This document shows positions 20,621-31,550 of a DNA stretch of 64,000 bases, piece by piece; within the stretch, counting starts at the first letter, position 1; each line of letters opens with the position of its first letter. The notes under the pieces were generated by a model. The model saw only the letters and a list, made by a program, of their open reading frames with translations. It made no database searches and was not told where the DNA came from. This DNA comes from Oreohelix idahoensis (taxonomy: Eukaryota > Mollusca > Gastropoda > Stylommatophora > Oreohelicidae), in the NCBI GenBank assembly GCA_024509875.1, contig JAMPIV010022931.1, forward strand, positions 868,001 to 932,000, read 5' to 3'. A program made the translations under genes and the position numbers.

Positions 20621-22164
20621 ATGGCACCTTCCAGTAGGCCTAAAGCATATAAAAGGAACCGCAATGTTTTGTCAATTGAAACGAAAACAGAAATTATCAA
20701 GAGACTAGGACAAGGTGAAACTGTGTCTTCACTTGCGAGGATTTTCAATGTTGGGAAAGCTACCGTCTCTGACATCAAAAGTAACAAGGATAAAATTATG
20801 AGTTTTGCATCGAAATTTGATAGTGAAAATGGGTCGAAGAAACGTAAAACCATGAGAAATGCGAAAGATGTGAACTTGGAAGAGGCTTTGTATATATGGT
20901 TTGTGCAAAGAAGAAGCAAAGGGGAACCTATCTCTGGTTCTCTGTTGTGTGAAAAGGCACTTCAGTTCAACAATCAACTTGACGGTCCTCCTGACTTTAA
21001 GGCTAGCCAGGGATGGTTAAGAAACTTTAAATCTCGTCATGGCATACGAGAATTGGAGAATTAAGGGGAATCTTTATCTAGCGATGCAACTGCCGCTAAA
21101 AATTTTAAAGAAACTTTCTTGGCTTTTTTGGAAGAAGAAGGTTATTCACTCGATGATGTGTATAATGCCGATGAGACTGGCTTATACTGGAAATCATTGC
21201 CTCAAAAATCACTTGCATCTCAGCGCGAAGCAGCTGCCCCTGGGTTTAAAAAGTGCAAAGAGAGAGTAACAATTTTGGTAGCCGCGAATGCCAGTGGAAG
21301 TCATCGTTTACCGGTGCTAATGATCAGCAAAGCCAAAAAACCACGTTGTTTAAAGAATGTGACATGTCTCCCATTGTGTTACAAAGCACAGAAGAGTGCT
21401 TGGATGAATAGTGAAATATTTCTTGATTGGTATACAAATCAGTTCATCCCAAATGTGAAGAGGTTGAGAGAACAAGAAAAGAAAACTGGAAAAGTAATTC
21501 TTCTACTGGACAATGCACCATCTCATCCAGAGACGGATACATTGAATGCAGTTGATGCAAATTTTAAAGTAATTTTTCTGCCTCCCAATGTAACAGCACT
21601 GATTCAACCAATGGATCAGGGTGTTATAGCAAAGCTTAAAAAGATGTACAAGAAGGAAGTCCTGCGTCGTTTATTGTTGGCTGAAGATGAAGAAAGTGTG
21701 GTGGCGTTTTCCAAAAAGCTTAATCTCAAAGACTGCTGCTATATGTTAGCTGATGCTTGGACCACACTGTCACAAGATAATCTCAACAAGGCTTGGAGTA
21801 GATTGCTTGGGAAAAAAGGAGGAAATGAAACTACTGCAGTGGACACAAATGATGATTGTATAAATGAAGTTGTGGAACTGTTTCAAGCAATGCCCGGATT
21901 TTCGGACTGTGACAAAGATGATGCACACATGTGGCTAGAAGATGATAATGATTCTGGTTTTCAGTTTTTGAATGACGAAGAAATTTTGTCTTTTGTGCAA
22001 GAAGAAAACCAAATACATGTAGTGACCGATGATGAAGACTCCTCAGAAGTACACGATGTACTTGTAGATTATGAAGAAAAACCAAAACGTCGACCAAGTC
22101 CTGAAGAGGCCTTTATAGCACTAGAAACAGCGATGGCTTGGTACGAGCAAGAAGATGACAGCTG
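20621..22164 (+). pseudogene. Tigger/pogo transposase, N-terminal and catalytic part
   Basis: The ATG at 20621 starts a frame with a pipsqueak-type helix-turn-helix (residues about 15-55, SLARIFNVGKATVSDIK) and a CENP-B-type DNA-binding domain ending in the WLRNFKSRHGI motif. A single TAA at 21062-21064 interrupts it. The same frame then continues into the catalytic domain with YNADETGL, LLLDNAPSHP and LIQPMDQGVI, the three Asp of the pogo DDD triad. The second and third are separated by 34 residues. An acidic tail follows. The coding sequence is cut after 22164 by an LTR retrotransposon, and its C-terminus resumes at 29708. The stop and the insertion make it inactive. The enzyme would cut and paste DNA at TA sites. 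Confidence 0.9.
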
Positions 22165-23180
22165 TGTTGAGGACTGTTTCGCGGCTTGCAGACATGTGAA
22201 TGGTTGCAAACATTGGCATGCCTGCACCACGGAACTCCTCAATTGAATAAGACCAGAAATCGCGCAGATCGATGTATGACGCGTCTAGCCTAGTTACATT
22301 TTAGTCTATGTGTGGCCATTGAGCCGAACGGCAGTGTTGGAAGATGTGGTAAAACCACTTAAGGATCGTGTTTGAATATGTGGCACAGCCACTGATTATA
22401 TATATATGTGGAACGGTAGATCCACTGGAAAGTATAAGATAGCGAAAGGATCCGTATCAAAATTGATTATAGGACCAGGTAGAGTCCGTATTAGATTCGT
22501 GAACCAAGCAGATTACGTTCACCTTGAACTTATATACACGGCAGTTAAGACCGGGCGATGCAAGCCAAAGACGTTGAATAATTATACATAGACAGGATCT
22601 ATAGATTTACAGATAATGTACTCACTAGTATTGTGAAGGGATAATAATTCTAAGTATCGGATTCGGTAAGAGTTGGTTGCACACTCTATTACGCTATAAA
22701 CTTAACGGTTAACCCAGACGAGCTAAGTCTGTGAGAGGAACAATTGTGTAGAGCTTAAAACTATGATGAAGCCAATTTAAATGTGTGAATTGTTGTTGCA
22801 CCATTGTGTAAAAGGATATATTAAATTGTTCAGTCGTCCATGGAACTTGTTGGTTGCCTGAATTATACAAGTTCTCACTCTATGCTGTGACTGTCATTAA
22901 TCCTTGCAAGGTCAGTCCAGATTATCACTGGTATTTTCTAAGACTAACTATAATCTAACCAACACTATGGAAGGATTAATATAATAACGACACTGAATAT
23001 AATAATAATTTAAATCACACCAGAATGGCTTAAAACTGCACTCGAACTAGAAAACTGGAATTGGAATAGATGAATTATAATATCTGAAATATTGACAAGC
23101 AACCCAATAAACTCACGTCCAACGGTGCTGAATCTTTTAATAACATCTAGCAAGAAAAGATACAGCGGGAGACCGTAACA
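22165..23180 (+). repeat. 5' LTR of the coiled-coil/RRM element
   Basis: 1016 bp, nearly identical to 28687-29702. It starts TGTTGAGGACTG and ends ACCGTAACA. It includes ATATATATATG near 22398 and a 61-codon frame present in both LTRs that shows no recognisable motif and is probably not a gene. Confidence 0.93.
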
Positions 23181-23183
23181 TAC

Positions 23184-23198
23184 TGGTGTCAAGAAGTG
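23184..23198 (+). other. Primer-binding site
   Basis: TGGTGTCAAGAAGTG begins three bases after the 5' LTR and starts with TGG as required for pairing with a tRNA CCA end. The tRNA species was not determined. The following leader to 24447 (about 1.25 kb) has no recognised gene. Confidence 0.6.
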
Positions 23199-24447
23199 TT
23201 CGGACAATTTTCAGAATTCATCTTTTCCGTTACCCAATTGAACGAACTAATGTTCATGAATCAGGCTTCAAGTTGGGAAGATTCTAGTGGAAACAACTTC
23301 AAGATCAATTCAGTTCGTCACAGGCAAAGTAACAGTGGAAATTGAACAGTTCAAGAAAGTCTCATTCAAGACGCAAGTCCAAGCTGGCAACTCAAATTTA
23401 CACATCAAGTTACGAAGGTCAAGGTCGAGTCTTCACTCCGATTAACGGTCGCTGAGTCGCTGAATCAAATCGATCGTATGTCATTCAATTTTTGATCCTG
23501 AACGAGCACATAGAACCAGAGAGACAATCCATACACTTGTTAAACCTCCAGAACAACCGGGGAAGTATTTCAACAGAATTTCTTTCAATATCACGTTTGA
23601 AAATCTTCGTTCAACCGGTCAAGTCTGCTTCTCTGTGAAAACAAGTCTGAACAGCTGGGAGCATTTTGTTTATTTTGAGGATCACTATGGCATGACCACA
23701 TGAAGATAAGTTCTTGTCTAAATTAGAGCTTTCGACTAGATTGTGTTGTCCAGTTGGCTAGCTTTGGTCTTCAATTTTTCCTCCACTGTCACTTGTCTGT
23801 CGTACTTTGCAGTCCTAGTACTCATCATTACGTGTTTACTATCAATGTATTTTATGTAACTTCGCGGGAGGATGGATAGGGCTTATCATTGCTTCTATAT
23901 TCCTTTGGAAGATTTAAGCAATTTTAACGACTTTTAGGGATAATTGCTTATATTTGCTTACTGAGGATCTAACTGATTATTAATTTTTCTTTTGAGTTAG
24001 GAAATAAATGTTTCTTCAGTAAGCCATATAACCACTTTTCTTGTACTAGTTGTGACGTCAAGTGCCTACGTCATTTAATTTAAATAAATTACTTTCCGTT
24101 TTGTGTCACTATTTTATTCTTTTGTGATCTAAACATCTCTCTGTCTCAATGTTAGTTTAGGACGACTTGTATCGTAAATTATTGTAATGTTACTTTAAAC
24201 ATTTTATTTCTCTAATTATTAGGTCTAGTACTTACTTAGTTTCTTTTTATCTGTTTCATAGCGTCGTATAAGTGAATATATCATTTCATTTGCTTGTTAC
24301 ATCCATTGTTTATCGTCACCTGTTCTTGTCTCTGGCTATAGTAAATATCATAGTTACTTTGAGTTAATGAAGCTCATATGTTCATAATATAGTTACTGAC
24401 AAATAATATACTACTATAAGGTATTGAAAACTTATAACCTTATAAGC

Positions 24448-26037
24448 ATGTCTGCCATTGAGTATTTTCTCAGGCAAGGAAAGAAGTCTGGTTTACAGGG
24501 ACCATCTCTTCAGGACTTTATTATGAAAAATCTGAAGGAGGTAGAAATGGAAGAAGGAGGTGATCAGTCCTTAATTGAAGAAGAATGGTATTGGAAGGAA
24601 AATAGATTATTGAGAATCATTGATGATAGGGAAAGCTTGATTGATGAGTTATTTGATGAGGTGAAAGTATTAAAATCTCAAGTAGATGTAGATGGATCTA
24701 ATTTTCGATCATTAACAGTTGATTTTTCAAAATGTAAGGAGTCATTAGATACTGCCTTGAGGGAGAATAAAGCTTTGAACTCTGAGATTTTGGTACTGCA
24801 AGATAACATTGCAGCATGTCAGAATAAAAGTTCCAAAATCAGTGATGACTGTTCTGATAAGGTTACTGATATTAATGAGAAGTTTTGTAAAGCAAAAGAG
24901 GCTTTGGAGGCCAGAATTCAATCACAAGTTGCTCAAATTAAGGGTCTTGTTCGTGATATGTCAAAATTGAGACTCCAGTTGAGAGAGAAGAAGGATAAAG
25001 AACAATCTCTTACTCATGAGTTGGTTACTGTGAAAGCAGAATATGAGAATTTTAAACATAAGACCAATGAGACCAAGACTTATGTAGATTCAGAGTCTGA
25101 TATATTATGTGTTCTAAGAAAAGAAAACTCTGAACTCAGAGATAATATTAAACGACTAAGTGAGAAAAACAGTAAGTTACAACTTAGTAAGTCAGAACTT
25201 AGTAAACCTACTCCTTATGTGGAATTAGGAAATTTAAAACAGGAGATCAGGTATGACAATGATAAGGAAAAAGCTCTTACCAGTGAACTGGAACAATTAA
25301 AGATAGATTATGAGAATTTCAAAGTTGAGGCCCAGAAACATGTAGATTCCAAGATGTTTCAGATTGTTGGTCTATTAGATGAGAATGAAGATCTATTACA
25401 ACAACTTGAGGAGAAACAAATAGGATTGCCCGAGAAGGTTGCTGATCTTAAGGAAAGCCATTATAACTCTATTGAAGGACTACAACTTGAACTTCAACAA
25501 GAAAAGGCAAAGAATATGGAGATTGTCAGTAGACACTCTATGGAAATTGAACAACTGACTAATACTGCTGCTGCAGAACATAAAGTAAAAGATTTAGAGA
25601 TTAGTAAATTACATCGAAGGGTGGATGTTTTATTAGATATCTTATCACAGGAACATGTATTGCCATCAGATGGCATTGATTTGGGTATGAAATTGGGTTA
25701 CCGTGATATTTCACCACACCCAAACGATTTTGTGCAGAAGCATAGCATTTCAAATGCTAAACTTAGTGGTGATGATACAGATCGCTCTCATAAGAGTAAT
25801 ATTCGACTTCCAGCATTCAATGCTAAGATTCATTTACAACGACGGGATAGTCGATCATTCAGAGGAAAATATGGCTTTCCTCATCAGGATTCTTATGTCA
25901 GGGTTTCCTGTCATAACCGTTCTGATTTTCATGATGGTAGATCTTGGCGTAAGGCCAATGCTAGGTATGTCACTATGGGAAAAAGTCCACCACATGGGAA
26001 TAATAATGGTAAAAAAAAACACCCTTACGGGATGTGA
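24448..26037 (+). CDS. Gag-like coiled-coil protein of the LTR element
   Basis: The ATG at 24448 gives about 529 codons. The first residues (MSAIEYFLRQGKKSG) resemble the start of the Gag ORF at 32664 (MSTLDYFITQGKALD), which ties this protein to Gag. Residues from about 45 to 400 are Glu/Lys/Leu-rich with heptad-like spacing, a long predicted coiled coil suited to self-assembly. The C-terminus is basic and rich in His, Arg and Gly/Asn. The frame stops at 26037, just after a run of nine A (26011-26019). Beyond that run the next frame continues with the RRM protein, so the two may be one protein joined by slippage or split by an indel. No zinc knuckle is visible. Confidence 0.65.
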   Translation: MSAIEYFLRQGKKSGLQGPSLQDFIMKNLKEVEMEEGGDQSLIEEEWYWKENRLLRIIDDRESLIDELFDEVKVLKSQVDVDGSNFRSLTVDFSKCKESLDTALRENKALNSEILVLQDNIAACQNKSSKISDDCSDKVTDINEKFCKAKEALEARIQSQVAQIKGLVRDMSKLRLQLREKKDKEQSLTHELVTVKAEYENFKHKTNETKTYVDSESDILCVLRKENSELRDNIKRLSEKNSKLQLSKSELSKPTPYVELGNLKQEIRYDNDKEKALTSELEQLKIDYENFKVEAQKHVDSKMFQIVGLLDENEDLLQQLEEKQIGLPEKVADLKESHYNSIEGLQLELQQEKAKNMEIVSRHSMEIEQLTNTAAAEHKVKDLEISKLHRRVDVLLDILSQEHVLPSDGIDLGMKLGYRDISPHPNDFVQKHSISNAKLSGDDTDRSHKSNIRLPAFNAKIHLQRRDSRSFRGKYGFPHQDSYVRVSCHNRSDFHDGRSWRKANARYVTMGKSPPHGNNNGKKKHPYGM

Positions 26038-27112
26038 ACAGATGAAGTTCCATGAGACCAAACTTCATGATGATATTTGTTATTGTTATAGTCATGAGGA
26101 TCATATTGTTGGTAAAACAGCTGTTGATAGGAAATATACGACATCTCAGGGTGACACTCCTCAGCTACCACATGAGACATCTACTAATGTGGAGGATGTC
26201 GTTCATACTGTTTCTATTTATTTTGATAGGAATCGCTATGAACAGCTTTGTCTTCAAAATACAGTCAATGCTGATGGTAGGGAGGCATCGACTGTACCTT
26301 CCGGTCGGTCCGTCATGTCATGCTCAGATACGACAGGTCGGATTGACAATCATCGGGCTACACCCGATGGTGATGAGCTGCAACATGTGAAATCTGCTCA
26401 TTTGGAAGATGTTGATCATCATATTGGTTCCATTTATTTTGATGAGAATCTATATACACAACTTTGTCTTCAAAAGACATTTAATACTGATGTTGTGGAG
26501 ACATCGACTGAATCTTCCGAGCATCCTGTCATGACATGCTCAGACGTGACTAATAGTATTGGTCATCATTACATGAGTAAACAGCACGCTCATGGTACGA
26601 CTACTCTTAAGAGTAGGAATGATGTTGGCAAAGGGGATATAAAATTTACTAGAAAGAGTCATGATGCCGGACGAGGGGTAGTTGATAATCATACTCGTCG
26701 GGATGATCACAAGGATAACCATGATCGTCCAGCTCTTACGACATGCAAGGAACGAGATATACATAGCAATACCACTGTGCGCGTGACTCGCACGACACAT
26801 GATAGATTCAATGATTCTCGGGCTCAGTTCAGACCTGGCCGAGATCATATTTCATTGAATCGCACTGTTTTAGTGCGCAATTTGCCTTTGGGTGCGACTT
26901 GGTATGCGCTCAGGAGATTTTTCCAGCGTATCGGAGATGTTGAATTTGTTCGTATGTTCGAACTTCAACATTCTTCTCACCAACTTGCATTTGTTCGTTT
27001 TGCTCGTTATTGCGATGCTCGCAGAGCGGTGAAATTCAAAAATGGTTCTCGTTTTGCACACCATTACTTAGACGTGCAACTCGCACGCAATTCTACACCA
27101 CGCACTTTATAG
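26011..27112 (+). CDS. RRM-containing C-terminal frame of the Gag-like protein
   Basis: This frame is open before and after the A9 run and ends at 27112. The meaningful part begins after about 26020. It has two copies of a repeated block of about 75 residues (first near 26205, second near 26420), each containing SIYFD, QLCLQ and VM-CSD. A basic, His/Asp-rich stretch follows. The last 80 or so residues form an RNA recognition motif: RNP2-like TVLVRNLPLGA, RNP1-like LAFVRFAR and the alternating strand/helix pattern between and after them. An RRM in the Gag position of a Ty3-like element is unusual. It could replace the zinc knuckle for RNA packaging. Joining to the upstream ORF by a frame change at A9 is inferred. 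Confidence 0.6.
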
Positions 27113-27242
27113 TTGCGTTGGATTATCTATTTTCTTCTGTCTTTGGATGTTTTGTTCTTCTCTACATCCATAGTTTAGTGTGCTATTTCTTATATTTGTT
27201 CGCACATGATAATTTTCTTTTGTTAATATCGACGTTATTTTA

Positions 27243-27490
27243 GAGGATAATAATAATAATAATAATAGCCCCTTCAGTCATAACTGACTATGGGAATGCG
27301 CCCCTGAGGTGACAGCCCTCAGCTGCTTATTTTCCTGGTGCTCCTTTCGACGTTTTCTCCTTACCTATGCTTCCTGTGTGAGCCTTTCTTCGCCCAATCT
27401 GAGGTGGCGCCGTAAATAGCATCGCCACTTAGTGCGATCGGCAGCTTCATCCTCCCAGGATACTTGCTTCAATTATGTCTGTCATCAGTA
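27243..27490 (-). mobile_element. 5'-truncated LINE 3' end
   Basis: On the minus strand the segment encodes a peptide with SWEDEAADRTKWR, resembling the C-terminus of LINE reverse transcriptases. It ends in a (TTA)n tail on that strand, seen as (AAT)n at about 27250-27268. A related fragment lies at 43545-43745. It sits between the RRM ORF and the pol remnant, so it either inserted into this LTR element or was carried along with it. Confidence 0.55.
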
Positions 27491-27639
27491 ATACTCGCAT
27501 TATTTGTGCTGACTTTACTGATCTATGTATTTTTGTCTTTATTACTGTAGGCAACTATGATTCGTTGCGTAAGTTCATTCACTTTAGGTGTTCGAATAAC
27601 ATGATAATTGCAAGTACTTTTATTAGAATGAATACAAGC

Positions 27640-28503
27640 GCATGATGTGCCGCCTTTGTGGCGATCGAAAAAATGTCATCACATACTTCGATGACATCTG
27701 TCTATTTCACAACACATGGGAAGACCACATTACTGGTTTATCTTCTCTACTTCTTACACTGCGACAACATGGTTTGACTGTAAGACCTTCTAAGGTCCAG
27801 ATAAGTTGTCAGGAGATTACTTTTCTTGGTCACCGCATAGGTAACCATAGATTACACCCTGATGACAATACAGTCAAGCGGATACTGGAGATTGCCACTC
27901 CATCATCTAAGAAACAAGTAAGAAGTTTACTTGGGCTTGTTAACTATTACCATAAATTTATACCACGCTTCGCACAGATTTCTGCTCCTTTGTCCGGATT
28001 GTTGGCCAAAGGTAGTCCAAAAAAAAAAAAAATTATGGACACCGCAGTGCGAAGATGCTCTGATTATGATAAGGAATTTATTTAAGAATCCTCCTATCCT
28101 GTTATTGCCAGGCATACATTTACCGTTCTTGATTCAAACAGATGAATCCAGCTCCGGAATTGCAGGTTGTTTGCTTCAATGCTATGAAGGGATACTCCAT
28201 CCATGCTTGTTTGGCTCACGCAAGCTTACTCCAGCAGAACAAAAGTACACAACAGGAGAGCGCGAACTGCTCGCGGTGGTGTAGTGCTTGGAAAAACTAT
28301 CTAAGTACTTGATAGGTAGAAAGTTTTTTATCTACACAGACCACAGTCTGCTCACGTTTATCACTTCGAGAACTATGAAAAACGCAAGGATTCACAGGTG
28401 GTTTCTTTTACTACAAGAATTCGCCTTTTCAATAATTCCGATTTCAGGAACTGATAATAACCTCGCGGACTTGGTATCAAGAAATTTTACGTCACAGGAT
28501 TGA
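27640..28503 (+). pseudogene. Pol remnant: end of reverse transcriptase and RNase H
   Basis: The sequence begins within RT just before the catalytic block YFDDICLF (YLDD in the relative at 36796). It lacks the upstream palm motifs, protease and integrase. It continues with FLGHRIGN and a thumb/connection region, shifts frame at an A13 run (28020-28032), and enters RNase H (QTDESSSGIAG, GERELLAVV). A TAG at 28282-28284 interrupts it, and the same frame then runs through YTDHSLLTF and NNLADLVSR to the stop at 28501-28503. RNase H is followed directly by the 3' purine tract and LTR. This fits the integrase-first gene order of the element at 30067-39576. The remnant cannot encode a working enzyme. 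Confidence 0.85.
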
Positions 28504-28664
28504 GATAACTTTCTTGTCTTGATGTTGACAAGAGACATAATTTTATAATTATTATGTCTAATTAGGAATATTAATTTCATTATTTCATTTTGACGTTAGA
28601 TAACATGCATAGATTGTAGTCGGGCACATCTTCGCCACCACTCTCTCACGTGCCACGAGTGTCA

Positions 28665-28686
28665 CGTTTGGGAGCGGGGGGGATGA
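28665..28686 (+). other. Polypurine tract
   Basis: A purine-rich stretch, TTTGGGAGCGGGGGGGATGA, ends at the first base of the 3' LTR (28687). This is the expected priming site for plus-strand synthesis. Confidence 0.65.
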
Positions 28687-29702
28687 TGTTGAGGACTGTT
28701 TCGCGGCTTGCAGACATGTGAATGGTTGCAAACATTGGCATGCCTGCACCACGGAACTCCTCAATTGAATAAGACCAGAAATCGCGCAGATCGATGTATG
28801 ACGCGTCTAGCCTAGTTACATTTTAGTCTATGTGTGGCCATTGAGCCGAACGGCAGTGTTGGAAGATGTGGTAAAACCACTTAAGGATCGTGTTTGAATA
28901 TGTGGCACAGCCACTGATTATATATATATGTGGAACGGTAGATCCACTGGAAAGTGTAAGATAGCGAAAGGATCCGTATCAAAATTGATTATAGGACCAG
29001 GTAGAGTCCGTATTAGATTCGTGAACCAAGCAGATTACGTTCACCTTGAACTTATATACACGGCAGTTAAGACCGGGCGATGCAAGCCAAAGACGTTGAA
29101 TAATTATACATAGACAGGATCTATAGATTTACAGATAATGTACTCACTAGTATTGTGAAGGGATAATAATTCTAAGGATCGGATTCGGTAAGAGTTGGTT
29201 GCACACTCTATTACGCTATAAACTTAACGGTTAACCCAGACGAGCTAAGTCTGTGAGAGGAACAATTGTGTAGAGCTTAAAACTATGATGAAGCCAATTT
29301 AAATGTGTGAATTGTTGTTGCACCATTGTGTAAAAGGATATATTAAATTGTTCAGTCGTCCATGGAACTTGTTGGTTGCCTGAATTATACAAGTTCTCAC
29401 TCTATGCTGTGACTGTCATTAATCCTTGCAAGGTCAGTCCAGATTATCACAGGTATTTTCTAAGACTAACTATAATCTAACCAACACTGTGGAAGGATTA
29501 ATATAATAACGACACTGAATATAATAATAATTTAAATCACACCAGAATGGCTTAAAACTGCACTCGAACTAGAAAACTGGAATTGGAATAGATGAATTAT
29601 AATATCTGAAATATTGACAAGCAACCCAATAAACTCACGTCCAACGGTGCTGAATCTTTTAATAACATCTAGCAAGAAAAGATACAGCGGGAGACCGTAA
29701 CA
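28687..29702 (+). repeat. 3' LTR of the coiled-coil/RRM element
   Basis: 1016 bp. Noticed differences from the 5' LTR include A/G near 22436 versus 28958, T/G near 22657 versus 29177, and T/A and A/G near the CACTGGTATT and CACTATGG segments, about four in all. Confidence 0.93.
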
Positions 29703-29806
29703 AGCTGTCCTACACAGCTTCTGCTGTTGAAGAGAATGCGGGACTTAGCAGCCAAAAGGAGACTATCCAGTTTGGTGCAAAAGAGGATTCCTCATTATTT
29801 TAAATA
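29703..29806 (+). pseudogene. Tigger transposase C-terminus, separated by LTR insertion
   Basis: After the second AGCTG target copy, the transposase frame resumes and runs about 30 codons to a TAG at 29804-29806. It includes LLLLKRMRDLAAKRRL, typical of the C-terminal end of Tigger transposases. It is part of the same gene as 20621-22164, displaced by 7.5 kb. Confidence 0.8.
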
Positions 29807-30066
29807 GTGGGCTACATCTGTGCAAGTACATGTATACGTAAGTTGCGCCTGGTTTTGAATCGTTTGTAATGTTATTTTGAAAACATTTCTCTTTCTTAAC
29901 AAAAATAATTAATACAAGTAGTACATGCACTGCAGTGTAATAAAAGATTTTGGTGATATAGTGATCTAATACAGTGTGGGTATTATTATTACAGTACAAG
30001 TAAATATGTTTTATAGTGTATTTTCCTTGTGATGGTTAATTATTTTTAGAAATATGTGTACATGTA
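29807..30066 (+). other. Tigger 3' untranslated region
   Basis: AT-rich sequence between the transposase stop and the second LTR element. It ends in ATGTA (30062-30066), the left target copy. The rest of the Tigger 3' end follows at 39582-39671. Confidence 0.7.
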
Positions 30067-31550
30067 TGTTACGTGCAGTCTTTGATATCTTACAATATTA
30101 TACATAGGTAATTTTTTTGTGCTTAAGGGAAAGTCATTATTGAGTTACTTCCCTTGAAAGTTGTGCCATCTCTTCGATCAAACTCCGCGGATAAATCCAT
30201 TTTACTGCGATTTATTCGTTGTTTGGGTAATAATAGATTGTTCTTGCTTCAGAATATCTATGGCCTGAATTTATGTGTATTGTTTGTCTGAGTAGGACGA
30301 GTCTGTCTTATATCTGTATATCTTTACATATCTAAGTCGAACTATATGTTCTGTTGTCTCTAGAGAGGTCAAAGGCTATTCGGCGGATGTGTCGCTAGAG
30401 TGTGGTGTGATTTGGCTTCGTCCTGATAGGGACTGTGTGTTTCCTATGTCGGCCTGTCGCCGGGAAAAAGTGATCTCAGTATTTGTGGGGAAAGTGATAG
30501 TCGTCTAAACCTATCGTGTATGTTTTACCCCAGTGTTTATTCATATTGCCAAGGAATGGCAGTTTCATATTTCCTCTACCAAGGTAATCAAAGACACTCT
30601 TATGAACTCTCGATCGAAGCCACCATTTTCGATAGTTACGATTTGAATGTCTAAGAGAATATATTTGACTCGATGAAAACGACTTCGATTCCTAGCAGCA
30701 CTATATTCTGTAGAATGCAGTCAATTGTTCATGATCAAATCTACAGAGCAATGCAATGTTTTATGAATGACTAACTTTAGGACAGATTCATTATCTGCAT
30801 CCAAACGTGAGTGACAGTTCACGAGTGAAGCCATCTTGGAACCAAAACATGTAGCGACTTTCAAGAAGAGAAAGGGGATGCCCGTATTATCGCTTGTTTA
30901 GTCCAGAGATCACTGCTACACATGAGAACCCGTTATTAGCGGTTCAATATTATTATATGAAAAAAATATGTGCTGAACATTATGTGGGAGAATCGTCGCT
31001 AAACGAGATTAGGTTTAGAAGCCATCTGAAATATTGTTTATAAGCTGACGTGCTCAGTCAGTGAAGTCAGATGATTTATATGTATGGGCGATGCTGAGGG
31101 CTTGGCTACTGACAGTCCATTATAATATTAATCTACATGAGTGCCCATGTAACATAACATTGCAAGACCATTTATCCACTGTACTATGATGTATTATGCC
31201 AACCTGTGATTTGTCACTATCTGTGCTGTCGAGTGTGTACGTCCAATTAAAACTTTAGAAAAGGTACACAGTCGTTGGTGTCGATGACTTCCAGTCATAC
31301 ATGAGTGTGAGAAAAGAACATTTGTCAACAACACGAACCCTTATCATCATTCGCACATTGTACACTCAATCCATGTCTACACACCACTGCGTAGGTCAAG
31401 TTGACATTCCATACACTACAGTGGAGCAAACAACACCATAGAGATCTTATCAACTGATGATGATGATGATGTCTGCTTCCATCCACTTATATCTATCTTT
31501 TGGTGGATATCATTAACGGGAATAAAAATCCAACATTATCAACCTTATAA
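30067..31550 (+). repeat. 5' LTR of the integrase-first element
   Basis: 1484 bp, matching 38092-39576 with only a handful of differences seen (for example TTTCC/TTTTTCC near 30438 and the last bases TATAA versus TATCA). A candidate primer-binding site (TGGTGGGCCAGC, 31553-31564) starts two bases downstream. Confidence 0.92.

Larger units (their letters stand above)
22165..29702 (+). mobile_element. LTR retrotransposon with coiled-coil/RRM protein and remnant pol
   Basis: Two 1016-bp LTRs (TGTTGAGG...GTAACA) flank the element, and AGCTG occurs at 22160-22164 and 29703-29707 as a perfect 5-bp target duplication inside the Tigger transposase gene. A primer-binding site starts three bases after the 5' LTR and a purine-rich tract precedes the 3' LTR. 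The first ORF begins like the Gag of the neighbouring element at 30067-39576, continues as a long coiled coil, and a second frame ends in an RRM. Only the end of RT and RNase H remain of pol, with frameshift and stop. No protease or integrase was found. The LTRs differ at only about four noticed positions, so insertion was recent. Confidence 0.88.

Noticed and set aside
22406..22591. 61-codon frame present in both LTRs of the coiled-coil/RRM element
   Set aside because: LTR location, no start context or domain. Its repetition is explained by the LTR pair.
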